DNA from: a virus
Virus record (IMG/VR): IMGVR_UViG_3300028025_000091
Span: 109,790-173,789 of that record
Strand: one strand, 5' to 3'
Length of the DNA stretch: 64,000 bases
Numbering within the stretch: position 1 is the first letter of the stretch; every line of letters starts with the position of its first letter. Shown piece after piece: positions 63,961 through 64,000 of the stretch. The position numbers and the translations under genes are program-made. Below the pieces are notes generated by a model. It was not told the origin of the DNA and ran no database searches. It worked only from the letters and a program-made list of their open reading frames with translations.

Positions 63961-64000
63961 AGACAGTAGTAGAACAAGCAGCAGATGCAACCTTTATAAC
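63957..64000 (+). CDS. Cassette protein (copy 2), 3' partial
   Basis: Begins MKTVVEQAADATFI, identical with the start of 63306; the rest lies beyond the window. Confidence 0.75.
   Translation, partial: MKTVVEQAADATFI

Larger units (their letters stand above)
63518..64000 (+). repeat. Tandem repeat unit 2, truncated by window
   Basis: First 483 nt of a second 651-bp unit; no mismatch with 62867-63349 seen by eye. Confidence 0.9.

Overview
This window is part of a large, AT-rich, tightly packed tailed-phage genome that most likely infects a Bacteroidetes (Flavobacteriia-like) host. All of the roughly 110 genes I accept lie on the + strand, usually with ATGA or TAATG overlaps, and almost none has a Shine-Dalgarno sequence. 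Promoter-like sites fit the Bacteroidetes pattern (TTTG about 20 nt upstream of TAnnTT). A T4-type replisome (family B polymerase, gp45-like clamp, gp44/gp62-like clamp loader) and several small proteins of the kind seen in marine T4-like phages point to a large myovirus-like virus. The lineage is inference; nothing was searched.

Layout. 1-1.8 kb: 3' end of a repeat-rich beta-propeller protein. 1.9-7 kb: nucleotide and small-molecule enzymes (cytidylyltransferase-like, thymidylate synthase, acyl-CoA thioesterase), a lytic transglycosylase and a DpdA-like transglycosylase. 7.3-11 kb: queC, queD and queE, interrupted by a GIY-YIG endonuclease, small cassette genes and a thioredoxin. 11.3-20.5 kb: four large virion or adhesin-like proteins, one carrying a complete trypsin-like triad. 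20.6-36.9 kb: hpt, folE, a MazG-like protein, DNA polymerase, clamp, GroES/GroEL, clamp loader, a cassette array and a Cas4/RecB-like nuclease. 37-50.5 kb: a glycan island with at least eight glycosyltransferase-like genes plus methyltransferases, SDR, hexapeptide acyltransferase and PIG-L deacetylase. 50.5-53.8 kb: zinc-finger, HNH-like, second GIY-YIG and SWIM genes. 53.8-54.4 kb: RNA block with tRNA-Met(CAU), tRNA-Gln(UUG) and an abnormal tRNA-like element. 54.4-62.4 kb: small early-looking genes, a calcineurin-like phosphoesterase, a RadA-like ATPase, a DUF932 protein and a second tRNA-like element. 62.4-64 kb: another cassette array containing a 651-bp tandem duplication cut by the window end.

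How the genes may work together. FolE, QueD, QueE and QueC would make preQ0 or a related 7-deazaguanine from GTP, and the DpdA-like protein could place it in phage DNA, giving resistance to restriction. The QueC has lost the usual zinc-binding cysteines, so the final base is uncertain. The glycan island probably decorates virion, DNA or host surface.

Regulation is unusually legible. Thirteen sites share the form [TC]TNG-N20-TA[TC]ATT (with single deviations), five share GGAAT with a fixed 27-nt offset to TATATT, and several promoters carry an intrinsic terminator inside their spacer. Both GIY-YIG genes begin inside an inverted repeat whose loop holds ATGTATAAT, recalling the hairpin plus late-promoter control of T4 I-TevI. 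A 16-nt junction sequence (AACAACAAGAACAATG) recurs at cassette boundaries, overlapping stop and start codons; it looks like a gene-shuffling joint.
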